This document shows positions 50,215-63,950 of a stretch of 64,000 nucleotides of DNA, in pieces. The notes beneath the pieces were generated by a model. It was not told the origin of the DNA. It ran no database searches and saw only the letters and a program-made list of their open reading frames with translations. Every line of letters starts with the position of its first letter. Position 1 is the first letter of the stretch. The DNA comes from Fasciolopsis buskii (taxonomy: Eukaryota; Platyhelminthes; Trematoda; Plagiorchiida; Fasciolidae): assembly GCA_008360955.1 (NCBI GenBank), contig LUCM01005711.1:41474-105473 (forward strand), in the 5' to 3' direction. Both the position numbers and the translations under genes were made by a program.

Positions 50215-50600
50215 TCTATGAATGTGCTTGTCGATAGTTCTCCCGAAGCTAAAGACAAGATCTGCTGAGACATGACATGTGCTTGTCTCTGCCTGCGCCT
50301 AATTTATGATTGTGCCAACGCGAAGGCTAGCCGTTCTCCACAGCTGCTGACTTCATTTCCGGTCAGTTTTTACATGTTCATCGTTATGGGCAAATGTTCA
50401 AGATTCGAGCGAATCTTGGGAGCAGATGGAATATGTCCTATGCTCAACGTTAGATACCACACGGGGCTAGGCGGGGGATGGGAATTCGTTGTCATCCGGC
50501 TGGTTGTCGCACCTGACTTCTCGCACCTTATGTTATTTTGTACCACTCCAAGTTTCAAGGTCGTGATTGCCGGTTCCCTTCCCGTTGCGTAGTGGGCCCT
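50215..50600 (+). mobile_element. possible RTE-type endonuclease scrap
   Basis: The frame from about 50220 has SSPEAKDK, the same string that follows VYAPTxC in RTE-type endonucleases, and then, after a gap, a FERILGADG segment comparable to GRLGAD. The match is short and could be partly chance. Confidence 0.33.
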
Positions 50601-51224
50601 ATCAGCTACGTGACATGCCTGTTCCACTACACTCATGCACAAAACATATTGTGAGGAAGATTAAGAGTTATAGATTGTAGTTCTGCCCTTCAATGGACTG
50701 TGTAACCAATAGGTCTTCGTAAGGTTCTGATCTCTGAGCTTGGCATTTAGATCAGAAACGTTCCATCACCACTTTAGTTGACATCGTCACCAACAACCTG
50801 AGCTAAGACCAACACAGATTTTCAGAATCATTGATCCAGTAAGTTTGATATCCATGTTCCGATCAATATCCAAGATGGGCGTATTATTTACTTTTCGAGA
50901 TTGTAAGAAGCCTGCCTCAGTTCCTACATTGGTGTCCTCTTACTCAGCCGAGAAACCTATAATGTACAACTTAAGAACTGATTTTCTAATAATGCGCGGG
51001 CGCGGCTTAGGATGACCAACGGTTTCTGCTCTGTAATGCGATTTCTTGGCGGGACAAAGTAGTCCTTAAGCAACATCTATTTTGAACACCCACATAATCC
51101 CAACCGTTCTTTGCTTATTAATACCATCATAAGAGCTTTGTCCAATAATACTGTTATCATTTCCTCTGCTTTAGTTATTTCTGTTAAACAGTAAGTTTAT
51201 AATATTTCCTTAAGGGTCCCCCTG

Positions 51225-51460
51225 CTATTCGAACACCACCGAATAGAGAAGTTAGAGCAATCAACCTGGCTCTTTTTGCACGTACTGGGAGAAGCGACGC
51301 GGCAGTTAGGTTATGACGTGGCATAGAGGTATGAAAAAGTTAGCCTCGGTTTTGGCTTTGGTTGGTGCTTCCCCCCTCCTCGTTGGGCCCAAAGGGCTGA
51401 GGATTGTTGCTGGTTGGAGATGCTGAGCGATATGGCGCGATTGATGATTGATGTGTGGTC
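51225..51460 (+). mobile_element. RTE-type 3'-end fragment
   Basis: Alternating frames give the RxGGQxMTWHRGMKKLAS-like segment (gttatgacgtggcatagagg, tatgaaaaagttagcctcgg at about 51312-51345) and a following VGASPLL ... VGPKG, the C-terminal end of RTE-type polyproteins. The same arrangement occurs at 28.65-28.8 kb. Confidence 0.55.
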
Positions 51461-51656
51461 TGTCTGTAGAATTTGTTCCTCTTAAAAATAATTCGAAAAC
51501 AACCGAAAACTCGCAGATTATGTACGGTAAAAACGAAAAACAATTGGTTTGTTGTATTTTGTTATTGTCCCCCTTATTTGTCCAATTTCTATAAAGTTAC
51601 GTTTGCATGCTGCGTTGGTATCATGCTTATTTTCAAGCCGATACATATATGTATGA

Positions 51657-51722
51657 CATTGGTTTGTTCGCTGATTGCATTTGATTGCAATCAAATTGCC
51701 CAGCTCAGCGAACAAACCAATG
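51657..51722. repeat. imperfect palindrome
   Basis: cattggtttgttcgctga (51657-51674) and tcagcgaacaaaccaatg (51705-51722) are perfect complements, and the interior tttgattgcaatcaaa (51680-51695) is also palindromic. The right half belongs to a repeat shared with 40218-40311 on the minus strand. Confidence 0.9.
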
Positions 51723-51768
51723 CCATCCTGTTGAACCTGAGCTACGAAAAAGAACATCATTCTCTACC
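51683..51768 (+). repeat. fragment of the Penelope-like 5' repeat
   Basis: caatcaaattgcccagct, agcgaacaaaccaatgcc and gttgaacctgagctacgaaa match, in opposite orientation, the 40220-40311 part of the Penelope-like 5' fragment. It ends at the AT array that precedes the N gap. Confidence 0.6.
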
Positions 51769-51907
51769 GATATATATATATATATATANNNNNNNNNNNN
51801 NNNNNNNNNNNNNNNNNNNNNNNNNNNNNNNNNNNNNNNNNNNNNNNNNNNNNNNNNNNNNNNNNNNNNNNNNNNNNNNNNNNNNNNNATATATATATAT
51901 ATATATA
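51769..51907. other. 100-N gap inside an AT microsatellite
   Basis: N run 51789-51888 is exactly 100 long, a conventional unknown-size gap, and both sides are pure AT repeat (51769-51788 and 51889-51907). The assembly broke in a long AT array. Confidence 0.97.
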
Positions 51908-52118
51908 GTCAATCTGGCAACGTTTACGTCCCAACGCCACGTGTTGGCCGTTTGGCCGCTTCCAGTCGCGTTACTATTCAGCACAACTAATAGCAAGCCT
52001 TAGGCGGAGTTACTTCCAGGCAGGCTGTATCCAACACTACCATTCCCACGCTAGAGTAGAAATATAATATTAGCACAATCTTCAGCTAAATATCTCACTT
52101 CTTCATTTTTCTTTTCAG

Positions 52119-52967
52119 ATATAGACGAGCTAGACTATTCTAATGGCCAATCCAAGCGATCGGGAACACCCCAGACCATCATTTTTCGCAGTCAGCCTGC
52201 CGAAAAGCTACTTGGAGATGCCTGTGATTCCTTGTCTCTTGAACAAATAGAAAGTGCTGATTTTGTCGACTCGGTTGATTTAAAAACTGACGTTGCGTTC
52301 CCCACACATGGATCTCATGAGAATGAAGACGAGTTCTCGTTGCCTCCGTTGCTCGCACTCCCCGGAGACGATTCAATGAGTTGCGGCCATTCGTCATTCT
52401 CTCGTTCTTCGTCAACGGGTGACGCTCATCATATGGGTGTCCAGGAGGTCAGTGTAAACGCACACTCTCCCAACAGACGTACCTCGGTCAATGATTCTCC
52501 AAAAGCGTCAGTGGATTTGAGCTGGCCGAAAATTGCTCCCAAACTGTCTGCATCACCAGTTTCGTCGTTCAGAGTAAATAATCCCGTTCAGTTACGCGCT
52601 CCTGCTAACGTGCACTCTGTAACCTCATCTAGTGCAAGTCGAACCGCCGACAGAAGCTATTGTATTTTTAATTCCAAAACGCACCGACGCTCTGGTCAGT
52701 TTCCTTTCCGTTCCGGCGCTGCCATTTTACGTTCGAAACAATCGTTTATGGGCTTACAAGTTGGAAACTTAAACACACTTCCGCCTACACGACGGAAACC
52801 AATAATCACTCTTCAGAACAGTCTGATAAATTCAACACAACGTCCTCTCAGTTCCACTCACACTTGGCTTCCGCAACTGACTCTGGTTCACTCAAACACC
52901 TCACTAACTTTGGGGAAACCAACTACAATCCGTTATGCCGCTTCTTATCCTTCGTTACATTCTCCCG
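52119..52967 (+). CDS. internal exon, probably N-terminal region of the YY1-like protein
   Basis: An 849-nt open exon. The acceptor is cttcatttttcttttcag before 52119 and the donor GTAAGT at 52968. The frame starts with two leftover bases (AT) and reads IDELDYSNGQSKRSGTPQTI, an acidic segment (SLEQIESADFVDS, ENEDEFSLPP), then a long Ser/Pro/Thr-rich low-complexity part typical of a disordered regulatory region. It ends after the first base of a codon (G). The zinc-finger exon at 59427 begins with the other two bases (CT), giving an in-frame Ala, so the two can be spliced directly. The REPO motif of YY1 is not visible. No domain in this exon is diagnostic, so it may belong to a different gene on the same strand. 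It is a confident exon but a tentative assignment. Confidence 0.6.
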
Positions 52968-55585
52968 GTAAGTTCTATTTTGTCCAATCCCTTTACGAAT
53001 TTACAATTTTCCAGCTCCCATTCGATTGTTTTATTGTTTTCCCATTTATCTTACATTTCATGGTAGATACATAGATCTGTCTTGTTGAAACAACAATGAT
53101 TGTTTGCGATCATATTTCAGTAACAAGAATACACAGGAGACTTCCGTTAGTTGAACAGAATGGTCGTTAGCCTGCATCGTACATTTCGTAAATAGAGTAC
53201 GCTTCCCATCCATAAAAATTCTCTGGAGGCTAATATTTACAAATCATGTTTCATCAGTCAAAACTATAATTTTAAAAATCTTTCATCAATTATTTGCCAT
53301 ACTGTATTTGATTTTCTGTAGTTTCCCGCCAAATTGCTGCAGTTGGTGCGTGCTAATACACCCTTACCATCTTCATACTTCGAAGCGGATTCCGAATTGA
53401 TTTGTTTTATTCTTCGAACTAATCTGAGAGTCGAGGTTTATGAATCAGACCCCTTCTTTCCTTCACCTTAGCTTTTCATTCCAATCTTCTTGAATGGATT
53501 GAGGGGTTTTGCGAACCTGTAAATCCTACACTGTCGACTGAATCGTAGTTTTTCTTAACTTGAAGCGCGCCTACGACTTACCTGATTAAACAGTGCTGTT
53601 CAGTGCTCTTCATCAGAAAAGTACGACATGAAAGTTCGCCTTAAGGTCGCGTAAGTGTATGGTGAACTATTCGGTTCATTCGAGACTGCTAGCATTGTTA
53701 GACAAAGATGTCCTATTTTGTCTCCTATGTCTGCTTCCGTCATCAAATCGAAATCTGCAGCGTCGTCGAGTTTACACCGCAGCCGTAGGGTTGATTCTGC
53801 AATGCGGCTCAAAGATATGGTCGTTGAGGACATAATTGCGAGGACTATTGATATTTGAGCACTGGTGTCCGTTTAATGTTGCTAGGATCTGTCGGGATAA
53901 TTTTAGCAGCCCTAAGGTTAGACATAAAGCATTGGGCAATAAGGTTCAGTCGTTAGAGTAGGCAATTTATTAAAGACAAGAACGGTGTGAGGGCTTACTA
54001 GGACAAAATAGCAGTATCCGTACGGACCCGTACTTCGTAAATCCGTAAATAAATTTTCCACCAATTGCATTTAGGTACTGTTCGGCAATTCAAAATGAAG
54101 CTCTTTTAATGTCAACGAAGACTATTCTGGAGTGAAGCTTAACCGGGGTTGTCCCATAAACTGTATTGTGTTGCTGCCTGAAACGACGTTTCGGCACTTT
54201 TCATAAATACAGCACTCACTTGCTCTTCCTCATAAAAATCACTAACAGGAACTGATGGTCATCGATAATTTTTATGTGGCTTCACCTGCCAAATAAAGAC
54301 TTCACGAGCGCAAACAGTTTTAATTTTGGCGATGGTTGAAACTTCATGTAAATAGAAATGCACATACTTCTGGTACATCCGTAGGACAACACAGTAGTGA
54401 AAAATTGCCGGTCATGACTATGAACTTTATTCCAAAAACTATTAATTAGCCTCAATTTAACGTCATCATCAGTCAGATAGCGGCCACATAAGCTCCTTTT
54501 CATATCCCACAACATGATTGCATAACGTAAACTTACTATGTCTCAGTTGGCGTCCGAAATGTGAGGGAAACTTTATCTGCTTTGTCCGGGATTTGTGCAA
54601 TAACTTGTCCCTATTTTGCGGCATTAGTTGATTGTCAATTAGGAGGAAGCATTTGAGTCAAAGCCGCTTGCAGTTGCTGCTGAGAGCCCGAAACACTTGA
54701 CAGGTGGTGGATTCCGAGCGCCGCTTCCCAACCACGCTCCATTATGCGATATTCGCTTAGGTATCGATTAGATCTCATCCGTAGTATTCGGACGAGATCA
54801 AAATGGCCACTGTTGGATGTTTCTTCCGGATTTTTGAGGGGGGTTTCCGCGCAGACATGGTCGTACTGTCCTCAAAGTGCTATATTCACCGAAGTTGAAC
54901 CGATTTTTCCAATAGCCAAATTTACAAAGGAAGAGTCACTCACATTGTATGTGGCATCCGGTGGGTGGATCTGTTAGCTCCTAAAAGAGCAATGGCGTCC
55001 AGGATATACGGCCGATGCTAGTTAGTATAATGTGGCTTTTCAGCTAATGCATTCCGAAAAGTGGAATGGTTAATCAGGTTAGGCCGATGATCACAGTCTA
55101 TACGCCGTCGCGTCATGCGATTGGCGTGTCCAGAAAAACGCATAGACTGCCTGATGCAGACTGGCGCGTGGCCACATTCGACAGAAGTACTCCGATACGT
55201 CTGGCAGACTTGTATACACTCTCGTCATTTATAAGCTAATAACGATCTGGGTTCATTTCTGACTCGAGTAAGATAGGCTGCAGATGACGTATCTGCGACT
55301 AGCACATCTGTGGTTCGTTGACGAGAGACACTTGGTAGTCAGCGCACAGCGTTGCCTGTTTTCTGGACGACATCAGTCAAGTAGAGCCAACCTACTCTAT
55401 CATTTATCTCTTCATCCAAAATGACGATGTTAGACCGATTCGTTTTACGTGAGAGTTCATGCATATGGTGGCAGAATTTTTCTTCAATTGCATCCTAGCT
55501 GCATGCTGTGGGTGTGTACGTCGAAAAGACAAAATAGAGAATATGTATTAATGGATAACAGCGTTGTCGGTGGAAGTACTAATGA

Positions 55586-55622
55586 GCCGACGTTTCGGTT
55601 ACAATGGTTAGCCTTTCTCAAA
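55586..55622 (-). ncRNA. possible decayed hammerhead-ribozyme motif
   Basis: The minus strand reads TTTGAGAAAGGCTAACC then ATTGTAACCGAAACGTCGGC. GGCTA and TAACC can form a short stem II with one mismatch, followed by GAAAC and a GTC cleavage triplet, but the CUGANGA core is altered to TTTGAGA. A related minus-strand motif, GTGCCGAAACGTCG, is at 54184-54197. Penelope-like elements carry such ribozymes in their terminal repeats, so these may be element ends. Confidence 0.28.
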
Positions 55623-56356
55623 GCAGTTTTCAATCGAATGCATCATGCGACTACTGCTTTTTATTCATAAACATTACATTGATCGAGACAGTATTTGTTT
55701 ACTTTGCATGAACCTGTTTTTCTCACTGCGCACAACCGACTGTCTGTGGGGGACCAGACAAGCAACACTTCCAGAATCTCCGGAGAGTTCCAGATGAAAA
55801 GATCGGATACAGATAACAGTCGATTGACAGAGTCGGAGTCTGGATGGAATGCACATCAATGGTCACGATTTTAATGGTACCAGCCAGGCATGTTATTTGT
55901 CCTGTGCGCAACAGAGTTGCTCCGATCGAATCGGTCATCAGGTGATTGGTGCTCCTGTTGAGTGTTATTGGCCAACTAGGACACGACAAGGAGCAAAAGC
56001 CTTATTTTACTGGTGGGTGTCACTCGCCAAGTCCCAATGCCCTCAACGGATTAGTGTCATTTTATGAGGAAACGCTTGCCAGACAAAAAATCGCTACACT
56101 TAACACTTCTGCTGCTTTCCCGTGACCGCTTATTCGACGAGCTTAAGGTTACCTTATTTACGGCTGTCCATCGGTTTCGTTGGCCGTTTCCTTACCTGTA
56201 ATCTACCAATGCGCACGGCACCATACAGTTCTGTATCCCCTTGTTGGTATCCAAAAGTCGATTATCTGAAGCTACAGATGCTGAAAGCTATTGTCTCAGG
56301 ACCTAACTCAGTGTCGTAGATGCTGTAGGGCCTGTGTGTAAAACTGTTGTCCCCTT

Positions 56357-56380
56357 TTATATATATATATATATATATAT
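56357..56380. repeat. AT microsatellite
   Basis: Uninterrupted AT run following cccctttt. Confidence 0.95.
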
Positions 56381-56689
56381 TGCGCTCGCCTGATTTTATA
56401 CTGTATGCCAAACAAAACAATACAACGGGAGGAGGCCTAGGTAGATGGGTTCAGATGAAAAGGAACACAATAAGCAAACGAACGATAGTTTTGTCATGTG
56501 CACACTGGTTTTTTTCTGTTTTTGGTGATTATGACAGAAACGAATGCACTCTCATTTGATTTTGATTTTGATCCATGTCCAAAAGAGAAACAACCCAGCG
56601 GTCCCGCGCGCAATCGGCGTATTGGTATCTTCTTCATTCCTCTGCGCCAGGTCAGTGCTCAGTCATTACACCCTTTTATCCGGCAAAGT

Positions 56690-57004
56690 CTAGGGAGCGT
56701 AAGCAATGCGCGGAGAGCGGTTTTTGATGTAGACCAATGGACCTTCGGCCAGGCCTCCGTTCGGCATGCTGGGATGGTTTGGTGGACTCGGCAAAAAGGC
56801 CCTGTGGATGGTTTTCAACTTTTGGCCCATTAATATTTCAGCTGGAGAGATTCCTCCGGGTGTGCTTGAGTTTGGAGTTGTACGGTACCCCAACTGGAAT
56901 TTTTGCAGGTCTTCTTCCGTCCCCCTCCCCCTCGCGACTTGAGCAACGGTCGTCTGAATGTATCGACGGGTTTCTCCGCCTAACCGTTTAACTGAGAATG
57001 GCAT
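56690..57004 (-). pseudogene. integrase C-terminal fragment
   Basis: The minus-strand frame has GTEEDLQKFQLGYRTTPNSS, then TPGGISPAEILMGQKLKTIH, the YRxTPxxSTxxSPAELLxGRxxR block after the integrase core. Just before it, one frame over, LNG-AEKPVDTFRR (57000-56960) corresponds to the NGQAExxVxTxK segment at the end of the core. The catalytic DDE region is gone, deleted up to protease sequence near 57010. Confidence 0.76.
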
Positions 57005-57224
57005 GGAGGTGAGAACATGTGCTGCTGGGACTTCCGAACGCGTTTGCGCAGAATGTGTCTATCGGCAAGTTGCTGAGGCCTAATTCTTCCAGTCAGCGCC
57101 GAGCAGGTTGATATCGGATTTTGCTACATAACAGCGTCGATATCAGTTTGTCGTTGTATTTGACAGTACACTAGAGCTGTCCGGCTAAGTTCAAGGCACC
57201 ACCACAGACAATTGTACCTGTGAT

Positions 57225-57600
57225 TGACGTCGGTTGGATAGGCGGTTGACCAATGTCGCGCCAAGTTGAGGTGGATATGACTGATATGTCTAACGCAGTT
57301 GAAGGCGGACTGGATGATTGTTTATACTAACTGTGACAAACTTTCTGCGATCGGCGGCGTTTAATCGGCAGGCTACCACAAGGCCAAATGAGTGAACGCT
57401 CGCGCTGTCGTTAACTGGCTTTGGCTTTCCTGGGCTTAAACGAGCCGGTCGTGGAGACCTCTTGGTATGACAGAAACATTCCTTGTGGCCCACATGACGA
57501 CATCGTTTGCACCCGTGGATGCGAAACGGACAGACTTTGTGAAACTGCCAGGCTCCACAGTACCTGCAGGGCGACGGGGGGCTTGGGCGACTTGAACTGT
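57225..57600 (-). pseudogene. gag CHCC zinc finger and start of protease
   Basis: The frame 57652-57290 holds CRYCGAWQFHKVCPF followed by CKRCRHVGHKECFC, i.e. Cx2Cx5Hx2C and then Cx2Cx4Hx2C. This unusual gag finger differs from the Cx2Cx4Hx4C knuckle and is characteristic of the CsRn1 group. Next come VTVSINNHPVRLQL and, one frameshift later, ALDISVISTSTWRDIGQP, the active-site region of a retroviral-type protease with DI-SVIS after the catalytic D(T/S)A, here disrupted at the shift. Confidence 0.72.
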
Positions 57601-58350
57601 CGACGTGCATGCAACCTCTGAGCTGGCGTGGTCGGTTTCGCAGTTTTAACAACGTTCACATTGTTGTACGACCTTTTTTGTCGTTGGATCATGGCTGCGT
57701 CGCGTTTCAGTTCAGTGAAATGTTCATACTCATCTGCGAGTAGCTCCAATGTTGTATCTGGTTGTTGTTCGATTTTGGCTAACAGGCAGGTACGTGAGTC
57801 TGAATGACTTGGTGACTGAAGCCCACAAATGAAAATTAGACACCGAAATTGGTCTTCTGTTAGGGCACCCAGCTTGAACCTGCTAGACTCGCGGTTAACG
57901 ATTCCTGCGTAAGTTACCAGGTCGTCCGCGTCCCGTTTAATGAATTTCAGACATTGGTATCGAGTATTGAACAGCGAAGATGGATCACCGAAAATTTTCT
58001 TTACAGTCTGAATAGTCTGGTCAAATGTGCAGCTTGATGGTTCATCCGGCAAGATGAAGTTGACGTACCGCGTGTGTTCTGCAGGACCAAGTTTTCGCAG
58101 GAATAAGGGTACTTTGGTTTTGTCATCTTTATCCGCTAGATCAACAGTAAACATCCTTGTAGCATTTCAATCAGGATTCAAATGTAACACCGGATGGTGG
58201 GTCGTGTATGAAGTCAGTCATTGAGCAAGGCAGAGCGTCTGATGAAATTTCTGGATTGCTAGCTGTTGTGGTCATATTCCCAATCCGTCGAGCGAAAGCC
58301 TCCATCATTTTGAGCTGGGTCTGGAACATTTTTTTCATGTCCGCATCCAT
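57411..58350 (-). pseudogene. gag of CsRn1-like element, broken
   Basis: It starts MDADMKKMFQTQLKMMEAFA (58350), 24 nt below the primer-binding-like site. An in-frame TGA (58173-58171) and a frameshift precede the 247-codon frame 58154-57411, which reads PLFLRKLGPAEHTRYVNFIL, FGDPSSLFNTRYQCLK, LVTYAGIVNRESSRFK, EDQFRCLIFICGLQSP and LAKIEQQPDTTLELLADE: the capsid-like region with the order found in fluke CsRn1-type gag. From about 57610 the frame shifts again to the zinc-finger region. Confidence 0.78.
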
Positions 58351-58373
58351 TGTGGTTATCGACCGATTGTGTT

Positions 58374-58396
58374 GGGTTCGAAAGACCCCGTCGCCA
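58374..58396 (-). promoter_or_regulatory. candidate tRNA primer-binding site
   Basis: The minus strand TGGCGACGGGGTCTTTCGAA followed by CCC is the exact complement of a tRNA-like 3' end (GGGTTCGAA ... CGCCA), and lies between the putative LTR and gag, where a primer-binding site is expected. Confidence 0.5.
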
Positions 58397-58700
58397 GATT
58401 TGTTGTGTTGCCGAGTTTGATTGATATATGCACACACTGAAGCACTGTCGTCTCACGATAGCACAGGAGCACATAGCCTGTGGTCTAGTAGTACACGAAC
58501 ATACACTAAGGATTGGGCTCAAGTCTTCAAGCCCCATAGTCGCACAACGAATGGAACGGAATTGCTGCTCCCTTGAAGGAGCAGCCACACAGAACAGAAA
58601 AAGGGCGGAATACGAACAGCTAGCCCAGCCCGCTAGCGAAAGAGAGAAAACGAACACAGGACACTGCCGCTCGTTTATTGATGACCCACCAATACAAGTC

Positions 58701-61533
<2,833 letters not shown>

Positions 61534-61550
61534 TCATCATCATCATCATC
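61534..61550. repeat. (CAT)n / (GAT)n tail of the RTE element
   Basis: Five to six CAT units on the plus strand directly after the element's conserved 3' end. Confidence 0.85.
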
Positions 61551-61732
61551 GTTCAGCGTTAAACAGCAAGGCAAGCCTCACTGACCACTGCCTTTCCCCA
61601 GGGTTACACGTTTATATAAAAAGAGTGAATATCCAATGGGAACAAGCAGTGGACCTACACAGGCGGGAAAAGATAAGATGCTGCTACAGCCAACACACGG
61701 AACACAGCCTAACTGTACAAACGCACGTGTTT

Positions 61733-63950
61733 TCAATCATTCTGATTCGATAGAAAATGACAGCACGATCGCCACTGTTCACGGTTCCCTGCCATATCCT
61801 TAAGTGTCGTCTCCAGCCAGCAAGTCGACAAGTCTTTCGGACCCCAACCACGAAGGCGTGAGACACCTACTTTACCTAAGTTCGCTGTACACTTTCTCAT
61901 TCCACGTTGCCACGTCATCTGTTGGCCTCCACATGGCTTCTTCCATTCCTTAGGAGGGACACAAAATAGGGCACGATATCGCAGACGAGTGTTCGTCATA
62001 CGTAACAAGTGGCCCAACCATCGTAGTCTACTAAGTTTCATATGCTCAAACAAGCTGTTCTCAGAAGTGGCACCCAATACCAGATTCCTAACCTCAATAT
62101 TACTCACCCGGTCACTCCATCCAATCCTAGCCATACTACGTAAACATCGGTGGTCGAAAACCTCCAACCGACCACATCTCCCACACGAATATTCCATGTC
62201 TCGCAACCGCTCAACAGAACTGAACGCACTGCGGCACAGCACACACAACCTTTCAACAACAGTGAAATATCAGGCCGACGCCACAAGTGGTTCAGTCCAG
62301 CGTAAGCTGCCCGAACCTTGAATATACGCGTATTTACCTCCACTCCCGAGCTACCATCGTTCTACGCGCAGCTACCAAGGTAGGTGAAACGGTCTACAAT
62401 CGTGAGTTCGGCACTACTGTCGTCAAGTCCTGCAACAGCAATTTGCACTTTGAAGGTGCAAACCACATGCCAAACCGAGCAACCGATCTCGACAGTCTAT
62501 CTAGTGCGCATTGTGCATGGTCCGCAGACTCGAACAGGCACACGACGTCGTCTGCGTAATCTAGGTCGCATAGCTTCCCTCCACTTCCCAGTTCGACTCC
62601 TATATCCCGGAGACCTCCTAAAGCATCTTCCATCACCTCGTCCATGACGAAGTTGAACAAGAATGGAGAAATGGGATACCCTTGTTGGACGCCACTAGTC
62701 GTTTCGAATGAACTTGGTAGTTTGCCGTATACCCTCACGCGACCATAGGTATGCGAGTACATTGCTCGCAACAGGTTCACAAACTTCGTTGGCATACGCT
62801 TCCGGTGGAGAACACTGAATAGCGTTGTCGGATTCACTGAGTCGAAATTGCCTTTCAAGTCGAGAAGGACTACGATCGTAGGGTGGCAGTGCGCGTGGCG
62901 CGTTTCGGATATTTGGCGAAGAGTGAATATGTGATTGATGCAACCTCGACCTGGCCGAAATCCGGCCTGTTGTTCGCGGATATTACTCTCGCGAATCGGT
63001 GTCATACGGCGTAGCAATATCGAAGCCAACACCTTAGTAACTATCGGAATTAAACTAATCCCCCGGTGATTGCTACAGTCACTCCGTGTGCTCTTCTTGA
63101 AGATGGCTACAATCAGTGACTCACCCCACGATAACGGAACATGCTCCTCGTTCCAAATATCATGAAGCAAGCAGGCAAGAGCTTTTGATAGGGTTGCTCC
63201 ACCCAGTTTGAAAAGAACTGGGGAAGTTCGTCGGGACCGGCTGCTTTTCCCCTCTTCAGGAGCCCAATATCCGAATGCACTTCCACTTCCGTTGGGGGAT
63301 CAAGTGACACCTCCCAAGGATTCACAGCTCCAGACGTCGGACTAAATTCGTTAGCGTGTAGCCAGCTAAACCGGTCCTTGAACTGCCCTGCCCAACGGTC
63401 CAGCCTTTGTTGTTTACCATGGATGAGCTCTCCATTCCTATCGCACACGACTTCACTAACCGAAGTTCGCCGCCCACCGCTGTCGCGTATAAGCTTAAAC
63501 AGTCTTTGACTGTTACCTGAAGCGGACGCCACTTCCATCTCTTCGGCTACCTTAACCCACCAGTTTTCGCGGTCATTCCTAAAGCTTATGGTCAACTAAC
63601 GCTGCAACTGCCGACGCATCTTATTCATTTCCTTGCAGTTAGGCAGCTCGCGTTTTTGCTCCATTAGAATTAGCGACGCTTGAGAGATCCAGTGTTTTTG
63701 ATGAACACTAGATCTGAGACCGCAGGCGAAATTCGCTGCCAAAAGCATCGCCTGCTTAATTTGATCCCACTGATCGTCTACATTGCTACTGGTCGCAGCT
63801 CTTAGTTCCTCGGACATTTTTTGATCGTAGCTGTTGCGAACAGCCGAATCAGACAAACGTTCGACAGCCAATCGGATTTGTGGCCTGCGAAGATGGCCGT
63901 TGAGCTGCAGTAAAAACCGCATTAAAAGTAACGCATGGTCCGATTCGACG
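61733..63950 (-). pseudogene. RTE-type endonuclease/reverse-transcriptase polyprotein
   Basis: Domains in order: SDH at the end of the APE-type endonuclease; a linker with NDRENWWVKVAEEMEVASAS, RKxxxLFKLIRDSGG and GKAAGPDELP (63600-63230); RT in a 258-codon frame (63170-62394) with the IREQQAGFRPGRGCINHIF block, VVLLDLKGNFDSV (catalytic Asp), TSGVQQGYPISPFLFNFVMD and an intact YADD at residues 205-208; the connection with AAYAGLNHLWRRPDI; and the C-terminal segment RLEVFDHRCLRSMARIGW, LRWLGHLLRM, GGQQMTWQRGM and GWGPKD. Two in-frame stops and three frameshifts prevent a full product. The C-terminus is nearly identical in layout to the fragment at 47.95-48.3 kb. Confidence 0.85.

Larger units (their letters stand above)
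52968..56689. other. putative intron, repeat scraps
   Basis: Between the Ser-rich exon and the LTR element. It contains a faint RTE-type RT trace at 53655-53720 (VRQRCPILSP for VRQGCPISP), two GCCGAAACGTCG-type motifs (54181-54197 and 55586-55622, minus strand) resembling hammerhead cores, and an AT run at 56357-56380. No other exon was recognised. Confidence 0.5.
56690..58700 (-). mobile_element. CsRn1-like Ty3/gypsy retrotransposon with a large internal deletion
   Basis: On the minus strand: candidate LTR (from about 58700 to 58401), a primer-binding-like TGGCGACGGGGTCTTTCGAA (58396-58377), gag from Met at 58350, a CHCC-type zinc-finger region, the start of protease, and then directly the C-terminal part of integrase (57000-56690). 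The whole RT, RNase H and integrase core (normally well over 2 kb) are missing. The missing part and several frame breaks make it inactive. No 3' LTR copy was found below 56690. It lies, in antisense, inside the probable intron of the YY1-like gene. Confidence 0.75.
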
